Below, piece by piece: positions 8,080-16,506 of a stretch of 33,028 bases of DNA. A model generated the notes under the pieces. The model was not told the DNA's origin and did not search any database. It saw only the letters and a program-made list of their open reading frames with translations. The position numbers and the translations under genes are program-made. Within the stretch, counting starts at the first letter, position 1; each line of letters opens with the position of its first letter. Source of the DNA: an uncultured Coxiella sp. (lineage in GTDB: Bacteria > Pseudomonadota > Gammaproteobacteria > Comchoanobacterales > Comchoanobacteraceae); contig CACBGS010000011.1 in assembly GCA_902538855.1 (NCBI GenBank), forward strand, positions 1 through 33,028, read 5' to 3'.

Positions 8080-11000
8080 TTAACGTCCATTAAGTCCATC
8101 AGGTTTTGGGATGGTCGCGTTTGTATTGTCTAGAGCATTTTTCGATCCATCCTTGTCTGCCACAGGGGTAGTGTCTGCAGTCTTTTTTATTGCTGCTTTA
8201 ACAAAGTTGTCTAAGCTTTTTATTTCTACTGTTCTTGTATTACTGCTAGGAGCAGGGTTTGTCTTATCTGTCTGTACATTTTCGAAATTAATATCTGTTG
8301 TGCTGTTACTTATTCCCAGATTAGTAAATTTATTTCCTAATTCTGCTTTGAACTTTTCTTTACTCCCCCCGTCTTCAAATTTTATATTCATACTTTCAAC
8401 CATAGTATTAACTATCTCGCTCATTGTGGCTGTTGGTGCTTGTGCTGAACTGTCTACAGTAGTTGTCGTTTCGAATGTTTGCGCAGTAGCTGTATCTCCT
8501 AATTTTTCGTATACTGTGGTCGCAATAATGATGGTCGCTTGTTCTTTGCTTAGTTCTTGTTCTGCAAAACATGCTTTAGTAACCTCGGCCATGTTGCCAG
8601 TTTCAAAACCTTTCATTACATCATTTGCATTCTTTATTTTTTTATCTAGATCCTCAACCTCTAAGGTGTTATCTTCGACTTTATTATTATAAGATTCATC
8701 GTTTACTGGAAGTATCTGATCAATATCTATCTTGTCTGGTATATTGAATTCTTCTTTGATTCCACGGACTAGAATTTTGCTTATTTCTTTTTCTAATTTT
8801 TCACCTGCTTTTTCTAATTCATCACCTTTTAATTGCTTGTGGCCTTCCTTGAGAAAATAGTTTTTTTTGTCATAGTTGTCTATTTTATCATTACAATTCT
8901 TTATTAATGCCTCTTGTTTATCTTTAGGCAGGACAGCTGCAATTTTTGCTACTTCTTTTTTTAGCTCTTCCTTGTAGGTGTCGGGTGCTGTTCTAGAACT
9001 TTTGGCATTATTTGTGATTTGCTTAGTATCGCGAAGAGCTGTGTATGCTTCTGGAGATACAGTGTATTTTTGCTTGGTCACTACTTTTAATTTTGTTAAG
9101 TCTTCTTTATAGTCTATCTTATAAGCATCTTTTAAAGCTGAACCGTTTGGGTTGTTTAGTATTTTTTTTAGTTGTGTACCGATCTCTTTATTTGAGTCAA
9201 TAGCCTTATGACACTGTTGTATCAAATCATCTTTATCATAATGCACATTTTCAGGCATTTTCCTAATTACAGACGCAATATCTTCTTTCATTTTTTGTTT
9301 TTGAGAGTCAAACGCATTTTTAGCTTCTTCAGATTTGTCAGCAGGTTCAGGTATAGATTCCTTTCTACATAAATCTTTATATAAAAGTAAACTATCTAAT
9401 GCTGCATCCATATCTGGTGCTTCTAGTCTTATTTCTTTATTAGACATCATCCCTGGTGTTTCTAATACCTTTACTTCCGCTTGTTCATTTTTTTTGTTCA
9501 TAACTTTAGCGTAGTCAGTACTGTCTAGTAATGCATCTTCTTTGTTTTCAATACCGTATTCTTTCAATCTTTCTGTTATTTGTTCGGTCGTTGCTTCTAT
9601 TTCCTCAGTTTTTATAGGATCACTGTTCTTCAAAGCTGTAAGCTCTGTATTCAAACCTGTAAGCTCCTTTCTAACATCATCAGGTAGAACAGCTTTATTT
9701 TGGCTTATATTATATGCCTGATATTTCTCGTTATCTTCTAGCGGTTTATCACCTGTGTTAGCTGAAGCCTCTAGTTTAACTACTTCACGGTGTAGTGCAA
9801 CTTGACCTGCTAAGTTCTTGCCTTGTGTTTTGATTAAGCCCGCAATGCTTTGCTTATTTTGGGTTGAACTTGCTTCTGTCATTCTGTAGACTGCTTTATC
9901 TACAAGATGCTCCATACCCTTCTGTTGATCTTCTGTTAATTCATCTTTCTTTGCAAAGCCATCTTTTATAAATGAAATAATCTTGCTTGATCTATTATCA
10001 AAGCCAGCTTCTATAAATTTTTCTTCTTTCTTTGCTTGCGAGTATCTTTTCATATCTTCACTTGCATTCAATGTTTTAAATAGAGATGAAGAAGGAGGAT
10101 TGCTTGCTAACTCTTTATAGGTTGCTTTGATTCCTTGTAACTCTAGGCTTTGATCAAGTAGATCATAAATTTGAGCATCTGTAACATTGTATTGTGCTAA
10201 GTTTTCTTTGAATTCTTTAATAACACCTTCTTTCTCGGGTTCTGTTGTTGCATTTGCTACTTTGTCCTCTAGAACAATTAGATTTGTGGCAAGGTTTTGG
10301 TGTGTTTTGTTACCTAGTCCGATACTCTTGCCTTGATCAGGGTGGTAAGCCATCAATGGGTTTTCTTTTATTTTTAATTCTTTAAGCTTTTCAGTCAAAG
10401 GATCTATCTTTGCTATCATCTTTGCTGCTTTATCACTTAATTCCTTTTTCTTTTCATCAGTTATTTTTGCCTCTCGAAGTGGGTTGTTCTCACCGTATTC
10501 TCGTGTATCTGTTTGGTTGCTTGTGTCTCCCTTTGTACTTCCACTTACATTGTAAGTTTTTACATCTGCTCTGCTTTTAATGCTTTCGTATGATTCATCC
10601 TTGAGTTTAGACTCTATATCTTTGTACTTGTCATTAAATGCGTGTGCAACACCACCATTTTGTATTGGTTGGCATGCAAGTTTTTTATCGTTTGTAAAAG
10701 AATACCGGTCTATGGCTCTTTGTGTGATATCTGATAATAACTGGCTAGTACCCCCACCTAGGCTAAGTTTTTCAGTTTCAATAGTTATTTGTTTTGGATC
10801 TATACCTCTTTTTGCGCATTCTTTAGCAATTTCTTGGATTTTATGTTTCACTACATTATCGCGTCCGTACAGTTTAAATTTAACTGGTAATCCTGTGCTT
10901 GCTAAACCTGCTGTAAGTAATCTTTCTGCAACTTTGCTTTTTCTGATATACATGGTGCTTGAGAGTTTATAGGTGTGGCTTGCTTTATCGAATGTTCCAT

Positions 11001-11763
11001 GGCGGCCTACTAGAAGCTGATTATTTTTATCTGACTCTATAATTTCTCGGATAGGATTATTTTTATTATTGTAACAATTACGAAGAGCTTCTTCTTGGTA
11101 TTTATCTATATCTTTAACAACTTGTGTATCCTCAAGAGCCAAAAATTCATCTCCTTTGTTTTTTTCACTGATAAATTTTGCAAAAGGGGTTTGCTCGTTC
11201 TCGCTAGTTGATTGAGCTGTGTCTTGATTATTCAAAGCATCTGATATTGCTTTCAATTTCATGTATTGAAGGTATTCTCTGAGTATTTCTTGTTCTGCTT
11301 TGGAGATATTCGTACCACCAGCATTTTTTTGAGTTGCTATTTCTGGTATTTTAAAGTTTTCATCGATTATATTTAGATCAGTTGTGCATGTTAATTTAGT
11401 TGATAAAAAGAAGAAATCTTCAATACTACTTTCTAATTTCATTGGTGTGGCTGTGTCGGTTTGTATTTTTAAATTATTTTTTTCTACAAAATCTTTTGCT
11501 ATCTCGCTGGATTCTGGTAAATTATCTTTATCACTCTCAGGATCAATTTTGCCAATAGCCTTTTTTAACTTATCTCTCTCTTTAAGAGATGCATTCTCTG
11601 CCTTATCTAGTAAATCATTTAGATCACCTTTTATCTTAGTTATGTCGGATTTTACTGCTTCGACATCCTTCTGATTCGTTTGATTATCCTGTTCTTTTAG
11701 CTCTTGTACTGATGTGCGTAAGTCTCTTATTAGGTCAACAATAGTAGGTGTTTTGTCTGTCAT
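8080..11763 (-). CDS. 1227-aa charged, helix-rich orphan protein inserted between trmD and rplS
   Basis: I do not recognise this protein as a whole. It is hydrophilic, very rich in Lys, Glu, Asp, Asn and Thr, with no signal peptide and no membrane helix. Long stretches look helical or coiled-coil (about 1-75, 420-560, 590-740, 870-1030). A more structured block lies at about 245-335: LLVGRHGTF, then MYIRKSKVAERLL, then VKFKLYGRDN followed by IAKECAKRGI. This beta-alpha-beta-like layout loosely recalls the LPD7-type domain of large multidomain proteins, as a weak inference. The last 200 residues are Thr/Ser/Asn-rich and low in complexity. The frame is intact over 3.7 kb, so the protein is probably expressed. 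The start ATG 11763 has only a weak ribosome site (GGAT). Size and composition resemble secreted effectors of intracellular bacteria, but no effector domain is identified. Confidence 0.85.
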   Translation of the reverse strand: MTDKTPTIVDLIRDLRTSVQELKEQDNQTNQKDVEAVKSDITKIKGDLNDLLDKAENASLKERDKLKKAIGKIDPESDKDNLPESSEIAKDFVEKNNLKIQTDTATPMKLESSIEDFFFLSTKLTCTTDLNIIDENFKIPEIATQKNAGGTNISKAEQEILREYLQYMKLKAISDALNNQDTAQSTSENEQTPFAKFISEKNKGDEFLALEDTQVVKDIDKYQEEALRNCYNNKNNPIREIIESDKNNQLLVGRHGTFDKASHTYKLSSTMYIRKSKVAERLLTAGLASTGLPVKFKLYGRDNVVKHKIQEIAKECAKRGIDPKQITIETEKLSLGGGTSQLLSDITQRAIDRYSFTNDKKLACQPIQNGGVAHAFNDKYKDIESKLKDESYESIKSRADVKTYNVSGSTKGDTSNQTDTREYGENNPLREAKITDEKKKELSDKAAKMIAKIDPLTEKLKELKIKENPLMAYHPDQGKSIGLGNKTHQNLATNLIVLEDKVANATTEPEKEGVIKEFKENLAQYNVTDAQIYDLLDQSLELQGIKATYKELASNPPSSSLFKTLNASEDMKRYSQAKKEEKFIEAGFDNRSSKIISFIKDGFAKKDELTEDQQKGMEHLVDKAVYRMTEASSTQNKQSIAGLIKTQGKNLAGQVALHREVVKLEASANTGDKPLEDNEKYQAYNISQNKAVLPDDVRKELTGLNTELTALKNSDPIKTEEIEATTEQITERLKEYGIENKEDALLDSTDYAKVMNKKNEQAEVKVLETPGMMSNKEIRLEAPDMDAALDSLLLYKDLCRKESIPEPADKSEEAKNAFDSQKQKMKEDIASVIRKMPENVHYDKDDLIQQCHKAIDSNKEIGTQLKKILNNPNGSALKDAYKIDYKEDLTKLKVVTKQKYTVSPEAYTALRDTKQITNNAKSSRTAPDTYKEELKKEVAKIAAVLPKDKQEALIKNCNDKIDNYDKKNYFLKEGHKQLKGDELEKAGEKLEKEISKILVRGIKEEFNIPDKIDIDQILPVNDESYNNKVEDNTLEVEDLDKKIKNANDVMKGFETGNMAEVTKACFAEQELSKEQATIIIATTVYEKLGDTATAQTFETTTTVDSSAQAPTATMSEIVNTMVESMNIKFEDGGSKEKFKAELGNKFTNLGISNSTTDINFENVQTDKTNPAPSSNTRTVEIKSLDNFVKAAIKKTADTTPVADKDGSKNALDNTNATIPKPDGLNGR

Positions 11764-11885
11764 ATCCGTATCCAGGCATTTGCATATGTATATTGGTATA
11801 GCACTTTTTAAAATAAATTCTTATTTTTTTTCACTAATATACTGTTTGTGTGCCAATGGGATATGATCTTTAGTGTTTTTGGTTT

Positions 11886-12650
11886 TTATTTGTCATCTTT
11901 ATTATAACTATTTTCTATGTAGCTAGTGAGTAATTTTAAATCATCATAAGATAGCTTTTGGCCGATAAGTTGCCTTTTTTCCCAGGTTCTTCCAAGAGAC
12001 TGTGCTCTGCGCCAGCGTTGGATTGCTTGATGGTTACCGTTGAGTAAAACGGCTGGGACAGCATGATTATTGCAGGTGCTTGGTCTGGTGTAATGAGGGT
12101 GGTCTACTAAGCCTTGTTGATAAGAATCTTCACTGGCTGATTGTGGATTGCCTAGTGCGCCAGGTAGTTGTCTTACTAGAGCGTCAACTAACAACATTGC
12201 TGGTATATCTCCGCCTGAGAGTACATAATCACCAACACTAATACATTGGTCCACATGCTGCTGTGTAAAACGTTGGTCTATACCCTCGTAGCGTCCACAT
12301 ACCAAGGCTATCTGGTTGTGTTGATAAAGTTGCGTTAGTACTTGTTGTGTTAATGTTTCTCCTGAGGGATCAAGCTGTATTACCCATGGTTTATTAGTAT
12401 GTGAGTTATTTATTGCTGTTAAGCATCTTAGTAGAGGAGGGTATTGCATTAGCATGCCTGGTCCGCCACCATAAGGTTTGTCATCGATACGGCCGTCGTC
12501 TTTATCTGCGTAGTCTCTAAGTTGCCATGTTTTTTTTGTGAAAATAGCTTGTTGCTGGCAGCGGGCAGTAATGCCATGGTCTATTGCTTGCCATATTTGT
12601 GGGAACAGCGTGATTATATCAAAGTGTAACTTTTTAGTTGTCGCTATCAT
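11886..12650 (-). CDS. trmD: tRNA (guanine37-N1)-methyltransferase
   Basis: TrmD methylates G37 of tRNAs with SAM to prevent frameshifting. The 254-residue protein shows the knotted SPOUT core: ITLFP at the N-terminus, DDKPYGGGPGML, ALVCGRYEGIDQR, SVGDYVLSGGDIPAM, SASEDSYQQGLVDHPHYTRP (contains the catalytic Asp of the family's EDS motif) and VLLNGNHQAIQRWRR. Start ATG 12650 lies inside the end of rimM (17-base overlap), suggesting coupling; an in-frame TTG is three bases earlier. Downstream the usual partner rplS is replaced by the 1227-aa orphan gene after a 122-base gap. Confidence 0.97.
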   Translation of the reverse strand: MIATTKKLHFDIITLFPQIWQAIDHGITARCQQQAIFTKKTWQLRDYADKDDGRIDDKPYGGGPGMLMQYPPLLRCLTAINNSHTNKPWVIQLDPSGETLTQQVLTQLYQHNQIALVCGRYEGIDQRFTQQHVDQCISVGDYVLSGGDIPAMLLVDALVRQLPGALGNPQSASEDSYQQGLVDHPHYTRPSTCNNHAVPAVLLNGNHQAIQRWRRAQSLGRTWEKRQLIGQKLSYDDLKLLTSYIENSYNKDDK

Positions 12651-13143
12651 CAATATCGTCCCAGTTGACTTTAATTATTTTATTTTCTTGCTCGACTGCT
12701 AAAATGACCTCGGGTTCGTATGGTACTAGTAGCGGTTGTTTTCCAGGGCGTTTTACAACTAACATATCAAACTGGGCGCCTTCTGTTAGGTATTCTACTT
12801 CACCTAAATGTTGTTGCTCTGTATTGATAACTTGAAAGCCAATAAGATCATCCCAATAATATTCATTTTCTGCTGTTGCTGGTAACATGGCTCTGGGTAT
12901 GTATATGGTCTGCTCAGTGAGAAGTTTGGCTGTGTCTATGTGGTCGATATCCTGTATTTGCGCTACTAAGTGTTTGCCTTGTTGTTGCCAGTGGCTAACT
13001 TCTACTGGCTTGTCTGCCACAGTCCAGGGTTGATAGTTGAAAATATTAGTGTCGGGTTTGGTGTAGCTGTTGATACGAATAGCGCCGCTTAGACCATGGG
13101 TCTTGCCAAATTTACCAACTACTATCATTGTCTCGCTATTCAT
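12634..13143 (-). CDS. rimM: 16S rRNA processing / 30S maturation factor RimM
   Basis: RimM binds S19 and helps mature the 30S head. The 169-residue product has the N-terminal barrel signature VGKFGKTHGLSGAIRI, the YYWDDLIGFQV linker that opens the PRC-barrel domain, and the closing LLVPYEPEVI followed by VNWDD; these are all classical. Start ATG 13143 has AAGG six bases upstream. The gene overlaps trmD by 17 bases. A terminator-like hairpin sits in the gap upstream, so rimM-trmD are probably transcribed at a lower level than rpsP. Confidence 0.95.
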   Translation of the reverse strand: MNSETMIVVGKFGKTHGLSGAIRINSYTKPDTNIFNYQPWTVADKPVEVSHWQQQGKHLVAQIQDIDHIDTAKLLTEQTIYIPRAMLPATAENEYYWDDLIGFQVINTEQQHLGEVEYLTEGAQFDMLVVKRPGKQPLLVPYEPEVILAVEQENKIIKVNWDDIDDSDN

Positions 13144-13151
13144 AGGCTCCC

Positions 13152-13184
13152 TTAAAAACAAAAGACAGCCGATATTGCTGTCTT
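13152..13184 (-). terminator. Terminator/attenuator between rpsP and rimM
   Basis: On the minus strand there is a perfect 8-bp stem, AAGACAGC/GCTGTCTT (13162-13169 with 13177-13184), with a 7-base loop. It is followed at once by TTGTTTTT, giving a T-rich tract. The shape is that of a Rho-independent terminator. It lies 20 to 40 bases after the rpsP stop and immediately before the rimM ribosome site, so it probably works as a partial terminator within the operon. Confidence 0.7.
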
Positions 13185-13210
13185 GCTGTTATTAGTGTCA
13201 GTGATCTTAA

Positions 13211-13468
13211 TTAAGCTGCAGCACTTTTCTTTTGTCTGATAACCAATTGTTTTACACGAGGGCTAACCTGTGCACCTTGATTTATCCAGTACTCAACTCT
13301 ATCAAGATTTAACTCAATTATTTGGTCGCCTTGTAAATTCGCGATAGGGTTGTAATAACCTAGGCGCTCGATAAAACGTCCATCACGTGGGTAACGCTTA
13401 TCAGCTACAACTATACGGTAGAAAGGCTTTTTATTTCTGCCACCACGGGCAAGTCTAATAACAATCAT
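13211..13468 (-). CDS. rpsP: 30S ribosomal protein S16
   Basis: This is a small-subunit structural protein. The 85-residue product begins MIVIRLARGGRNKKPFYRIV and contains RDGRFIERLGYYNP, DRVEYWINQGAQ and the final V-x-x-L basic segment, all diagnostic for S16. Start ATG 13468 has AGAGGA five bases upstream; the longer in-frame extension would run through the leader hairpin and promoter. It has its own promoter (13526-13554) and a structured leader. Confidence 0.97.
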   Translation of the reverse strand: MIVIRLARGGRNKKPFYRIVVADKRYPRDGRFIERLGYYNPIANLQGDQIIELNLDRVEYWINQGAQVSPRVKQLVIRQKKSAAA

Positions 13469-13485
13469 GTCTGTCCTCTTTATTG

Positions 13486-13506
13486 CCATAACCAGGTTTG
13501 TTATGG
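13486..13506 (-). promoter_or_regulatory. Leader hairpin upstream of rpsP
   Basis: A perfect 7-bp inverted repeat (CCATAAC/GTTATGG) with a 7-base loop lies in the predicted rpsP leader, ending about nine bases before the AGAGGA ribosome site. There is no T tract, so it is not a terminator. It could stabilise the mRNA or take part in translational control of S16; this is inference from position. Confidence 0.45.
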
Positions 13507-13525
13507 ATTTCATCTTTGACGCTGT

Positions 13526-13554
13526 ATTATACAAGAAAAAAAGCTAAATGCAAA
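13526..13554 (-). promoter_or_regulatory. Promoter for rpsP
   Basis: On the minus strand, TTTGCA (4/6) and a perfect TATAAT are 17 bases apart, in the 105-base gap between ffh and rpsP. Predicted transcript start is near 13519, giving a leader of about 50 bases that contains the hairpin at 13486-13506. Confidence 0.6.
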
Positions 13555-13573
13555 GTAATTTCATGGTATTTTG

Positions 13574-14944
13574 TTAATCCCCAGGAAGAAAATTTTTGCC
13601 GCCCATCATGGATGACATTTTTTGCATCATTTTTTGCATATTATTGCCTTTGAATTTTTTCATCATCTTCTGCATACGTTTGAATTGTTTGAGCATGTCG
13701 TTGAATTCTTGTGCACTACGTCCTGAGCCCTTAAGGATGCGGCGTTTTCTTGAAGCTACGTTGATAACAAGTTGCGGGAAATAACGTTCTTGCATAGTCA
13801 TAGAGTCTATCATATGTAGTATGGGTGCGGTTGATTTGCTTGCTAACTTCTCTTCGAGCATTTGGGGTGGAATGTTCATCCCGGGTAGATTTTTCATGAT
13901 GCTTTCCATGCCGCCCATGGACTGCATTTGTTGTAATTGATCACGTAGATCTTGAAAGTCAAATTGCCCAGTTTTGGTTATTTTTTGCACCATCTTTTGG
14001 GCTTTGTCTTTATCAATATGTTGCTCGAACTTGCGTAGTAAGCCGACCATATCACCCATGCCTAGAATTTGTTGGGCTATGCGCTCTGGTTCAAAGCTAT
14101 CTATGTCTTGTAGTTTTTCTCCAGTGGTTACAAATTTAATTGGTTTGCCGGTGATATGTCTCACCGATAGGGCAGCACCGCCACGACTATCGCCATCTGT
14201 CTTGGTTAGTATACAGCCAGTTAGTGCTAGTTCGTCATGGAATGCTTTTGCTGTGTGTGCAGCATCTTGACCGGTCATGCTATCTAGTACAAATAGTAGT
14301 TCTTGTGGCTGTAGTAGTTGTTTTATGGCTTTTGATTCTGCCATCATATCAGCGTCGACGTGCATTCTACCGGCTGTGTCAACAATTAGTACGTCACAAC
14401 CTTGTTCTTGCATGCTGGCCTGGGCATTGCTTACTATGCTTATCGGGTCGTCTTGTGCTTGACTTGGGTAGCATAGGCAGTCGGCTTGTTGTGCTAAGAT
14501 ACGTAGTTGCTCCATAGCTGCAGGTCTGTAGACATCGCATGATACCAGTAATGGCTTCTTTTTTTGTTGGATTAGATATTTTGCTAAGCGGGCGGCAAAT
14601 GTTGTTTTACCCGCGCCTTGAAGTCCTACTAGCATAATGGTACTTGGTTTTTTATCAATATGTAGCTTATGTTGTGTATCATCTCCAAGTATTTTTACCG
14701 TGGTATCATAGAATTCTTTCATTAGCATATCAGCGGCGCTGATATTTGGGTTGATGGCGCTGCCAAGTGTTTTTTGCTTGAATACCGCTAGTAGTTCATT
14801 GATAACTCCGTTAGCTACATCTGCTTCTTGTAGGGCTCTTTTTATTTCTTGGCTACTTTTCTCAAGCATGGCTTCATTAATATTGGCGGTGCCGCTTAAT
14901 GTACGAAAAGTTTGAGTGATTTTTTGGCTAAGGTTGGCGAACAT
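13574..14944 (-). CDS. ffh: Signal recognition particle GTPase Ffh
   Basis: Ffh binds 4.5S RNA and signal sequences and targets nascent membrane proteins to FtsY. The 456-residue product has the N domain, the G domain with LVGLQGAGKTTFAARLAKYL (P-loop, about residues 104-123), DVYRPAA, VDTAGRMHVD, TKTDGDSRGG, and the methionine-rich M domain (KNLPGMNIPP, then KGSGRSAQEFNDMLKQF and a Met/Lys-rich tail ending LPGD). Length is normal. The ribosome site before ATG 14944 is weak. Divergent from the corB-like gene, the same neighbourhood as ffh-ypjD-yfjD in enteric bacteria but without the ypjD homologue. Confidence 0.97.
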   Translation of the reverse strand: MFANLSQKITQTFRTLSGTANINEAMLEKSSQEIKRALQEADVANGVINELLAVFKQKTLGSAINPNISAADMLMKEFYDTTVKILGDDTQHKLHIDKKPSTIMLVGLQGAGKTTFAARLAKYLIQQKKKPLLVSCDVYRPAAMEQLRILAQQADCLCYPSQAQDDPISIVSNAQASMQEQGCDVLIVDTAGRMHVDADMMAESKAIKQLLQPQELLFVLDSMTGQDAAHTAKAFHDELALTGCILTKTDGDSRGGAALSVRHITGKPIKFVTTGEKLQDIDSFEPERIAQQILGMGDMVGLLRKFEQHIDKDKAQKMVQKITKTGQFDFQDLRDQLQQMQSMGGMESIMKNLPGMNIPPQMLEEKLASKSTAPILHMIDSMTMQERYFPQLVINVASRKRRILKGSGRSAQEFNDMLKQFKRMQKMMKKFKGNNMQKMMQKMSSMMGGKNFLPGD

Positions 14945-14974
14945 GGCTAAATCTAAGAATTGTTAAACTGCATT

Positions 14975-15003
14975 ATGCTACTGTTTTTTACATTAATAGT
15001 CAA
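14975..15003 (-). promoter_or_regulatory. Promoter for ffh
   Basis: On the minus strand, TTGACT (5/6) and TAGCAT (4/6) are 17 bases apart in the 206-base divergent gap between ffh and the corB-like gene. The predicted start is near 14968, about 25 bases before the ATG. Confidence 0.5.
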
Positions 15004-15066
15004 TATTCTTCTCGATTGCATCGGTGTTTTCTTACCAGGCTTTGTTGTATTTTTATCATGTATATA

Positions 15067-15094
15067 TTGAAAAAAAATGCGTTCGTGCTAGTCT
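15067..15094 (+). promoter_or_regulatory. Possible promoter for the corB-like gene
   Basis: TTGAAA (15067-15072) and TAGTCT (15089-15094, preceded by TGC as in extended -10 elements) lie 16 bases apart. The -10 match is poor, so this is only the best candidate in the divergent gap. Confidence 0.3.
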
Positions 15095-15150
15095 TTGGGT
15101 TAGAGCTTAGCATTAAGAGCTGAGTTATATTCTTTGTTTAGGAGATGGCT

Positions 15151-16422
15151 ATGCAGGTTTACCTGTTTTTAATTTTTTTCTTATTAGTCTGTTCTGCTTT
15201 TTTTTCTGGTTCAGAAACGGCTGTGATGGCTTTGAATCGTTATCGTTTACAGCATAATGCTAAAATGAAGGCGCAGCCTCAGGCGCTGCGTTTACAGCGT
15301 TTACTCTCCAAGCCAGAGCGTCTGCTCAGTATGATTTTGATTGGGAATACTTTTGCGAATATCATACTATCTACTTTATGTACTTGGGTTACTTTAGAGT
15401 ACTTAGGCGCTGATTGGTTGATGGTAATGCCTTTGGTGGTGACTTTGGTGGTATTGGTTTTTGCTGAGGTGTTACCAAAAACTCTGGCGGCGCATTTTGC
15501 TGATATACTCGCTTACAAGGTAGCGCCGGTGCTGGATTTATTGTTTTGGCTGAGCTTGCCATTGATTTATATCATGGACTTTTTCACACAAAGTTTATTG
15601 CGTTTTTTTGGTGTTTGTACCAATACGCCAGTACTGGATAAGCTTTCTCATGATGAGCTTAGGAGTATGATACAGTCTGAGCGCATTGCGTTAACGCATA
15701 CACAGACTGATGATTTTCAGGATATGCTGGTTGGAGTCTTAGATCTGGCAAAAATGACGGTGAATGATGTTATTGTACCGCGAGGTGATGTTTTGGGTGT
15801 GGATTTAGCTAAGCCTTGGTCCGAAAATATGGATTTTTTAGCTGCCTGTAAACGTACCACGGTGTTGGTATATCATCAGGATATTAATAATGCGCAAGGG
15901 ATATTGCCTATTTCTAGAGTGATTGGGCATATGCAAAGTGCGCAATTAAACAAATCAGCTGTTATGCGGATGTTACTGCCAGTACAATATATTCCTGAAG
16001 GCACAAGTTTAACGTCACAGTTACGCCATTTTCAAGAACACGCCTATTCAATTGCCTTGGTGGTAGATGAGTATGGTGATGTTTGTGGATTAATAAGTAT
16101 TCAGGATATTATTGAAGAGGTGGTAGGGCAGTTTACTGATTATGAGAACATCACTATAGGTTCTATGTTGCCCAGAAAAGATGGTAGCTATTGTTTATCT
16201 GGGCAGTTAGCAGTGCGTGATATAAATCGACTACTAGGTTGGCAGCTGCCTGATGATGGTCCTAATACCCTTAGTGGTTTAATTATTGAATATCTTGGTT
16301 GCCTGCCGGTTGGTCCAGTTGGCGTGTACATAGCCGGTTATAAGATGGAGGTTATGCAAATGAAGCGAACCATGGTTTTCCAGGTTCGTATTTTTCCTCC
16401 GCTTAAGTCAGATGTTAAATAA
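15151..16422 (+). CDS. CorB/YfjD-type CNNM membrane protein with CBS and CorC_HlyC domains
   Basis: The 423-residue protein belongs to the CNNM/CorB family, implicated in magnesium or other divalent cation efflux and resistance. Order of parts: DUF21 membrane domain (about 1-150) starting with the hallmark FFSGSETAVMALNRYRL, then ILIGNTFANI and VLVFAEVLPKTLA; a CBS pair region (about 195-310) with MTVNDVIVPRGDVLGVD and ALVVDEYGDVCGLISIQDIIEEVVG; and a C-terminal CorC_HlyC domain (about 330-415) with PNTLSGLIIEYLG. ATG 15151 is preferred over ATG 15145 because AGGAG abuts the latter but is six bases from the former. Position beside ffh matches yfjD of enteric bacteria. Confidence 0.88.
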   Translation: MQVYLFLIFFLLVCSAFFSGSETAVMALNRYRLQHNAKMKAQPQALRLQRLLSKPERLLSMILIGNTFANIILSTLCTWVTLEYLGADWLMVMPLVVTLVVLVFAEVLPKTLAAHFADILAYKVAPVLDLLFWLSLPLIYIMDFFTQSLLRFFGVCTNTPVLDKLSHDELRSMIQSERIALTHTQTDDFQDMLVGVLDLAKMTVNDVIVPRGDVLGVDLAKPWSENMDFLAACKRTTVLVYHQDINNAQGILPISRVIGHMQSAQLNKSAVMRMLLPVQYIPEGTSLTSQLRHFQEHAYSIALVVDEYGDVCGLISIQDIIEEVVGQFTDYENITIGSMLPRKDGSYCLSGQLAVRDINRLLGWQLPDDGPNTLSGLIIEYLGCLPVGPVGVYIAGYKMEVMQMKRTMVFQVRIFPPLKSDVK

Positions 16423-16450
16423 CAAACACAGTAATTGCGCGGTAATTATA

Positions 16451-16479
16451 TTGAATTTCTGCATGTATGCTGTAATAAT
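16451..16479 (+). promoter_or_regulatory. Possible promoter for the small membrane protein gene
   Basis: TTGAAT (4/6) and AATAAT (5/6) are 17 bases apart. Transcription from here would start near 16486, which supports ATG 16507 rather than the upstream in-frame TTG at 16435 as the gene start. Confidence 0.4.
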
Positions 16480-16506
16480 GGTTTTATTCAATGTTTAAGT
16501 TGTGTG

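Noticed and set aside
8111-8692. A 193-codon open frame on the plus strand, very hydrophobic
   Set aside because: It is the antisense of the Lys/Glu/Thr-rich end of the 1227-aa gene; reverse complements of such codons give Leu, Phe, Ser and Val automatically. It has no ribosome site and no family features.
10580-10972. A 130-codon plus-strand frame within the 1227-aa gene
   Set aside because: Antisense shadow with the same compositional cause as the one at 8111; no start signals.
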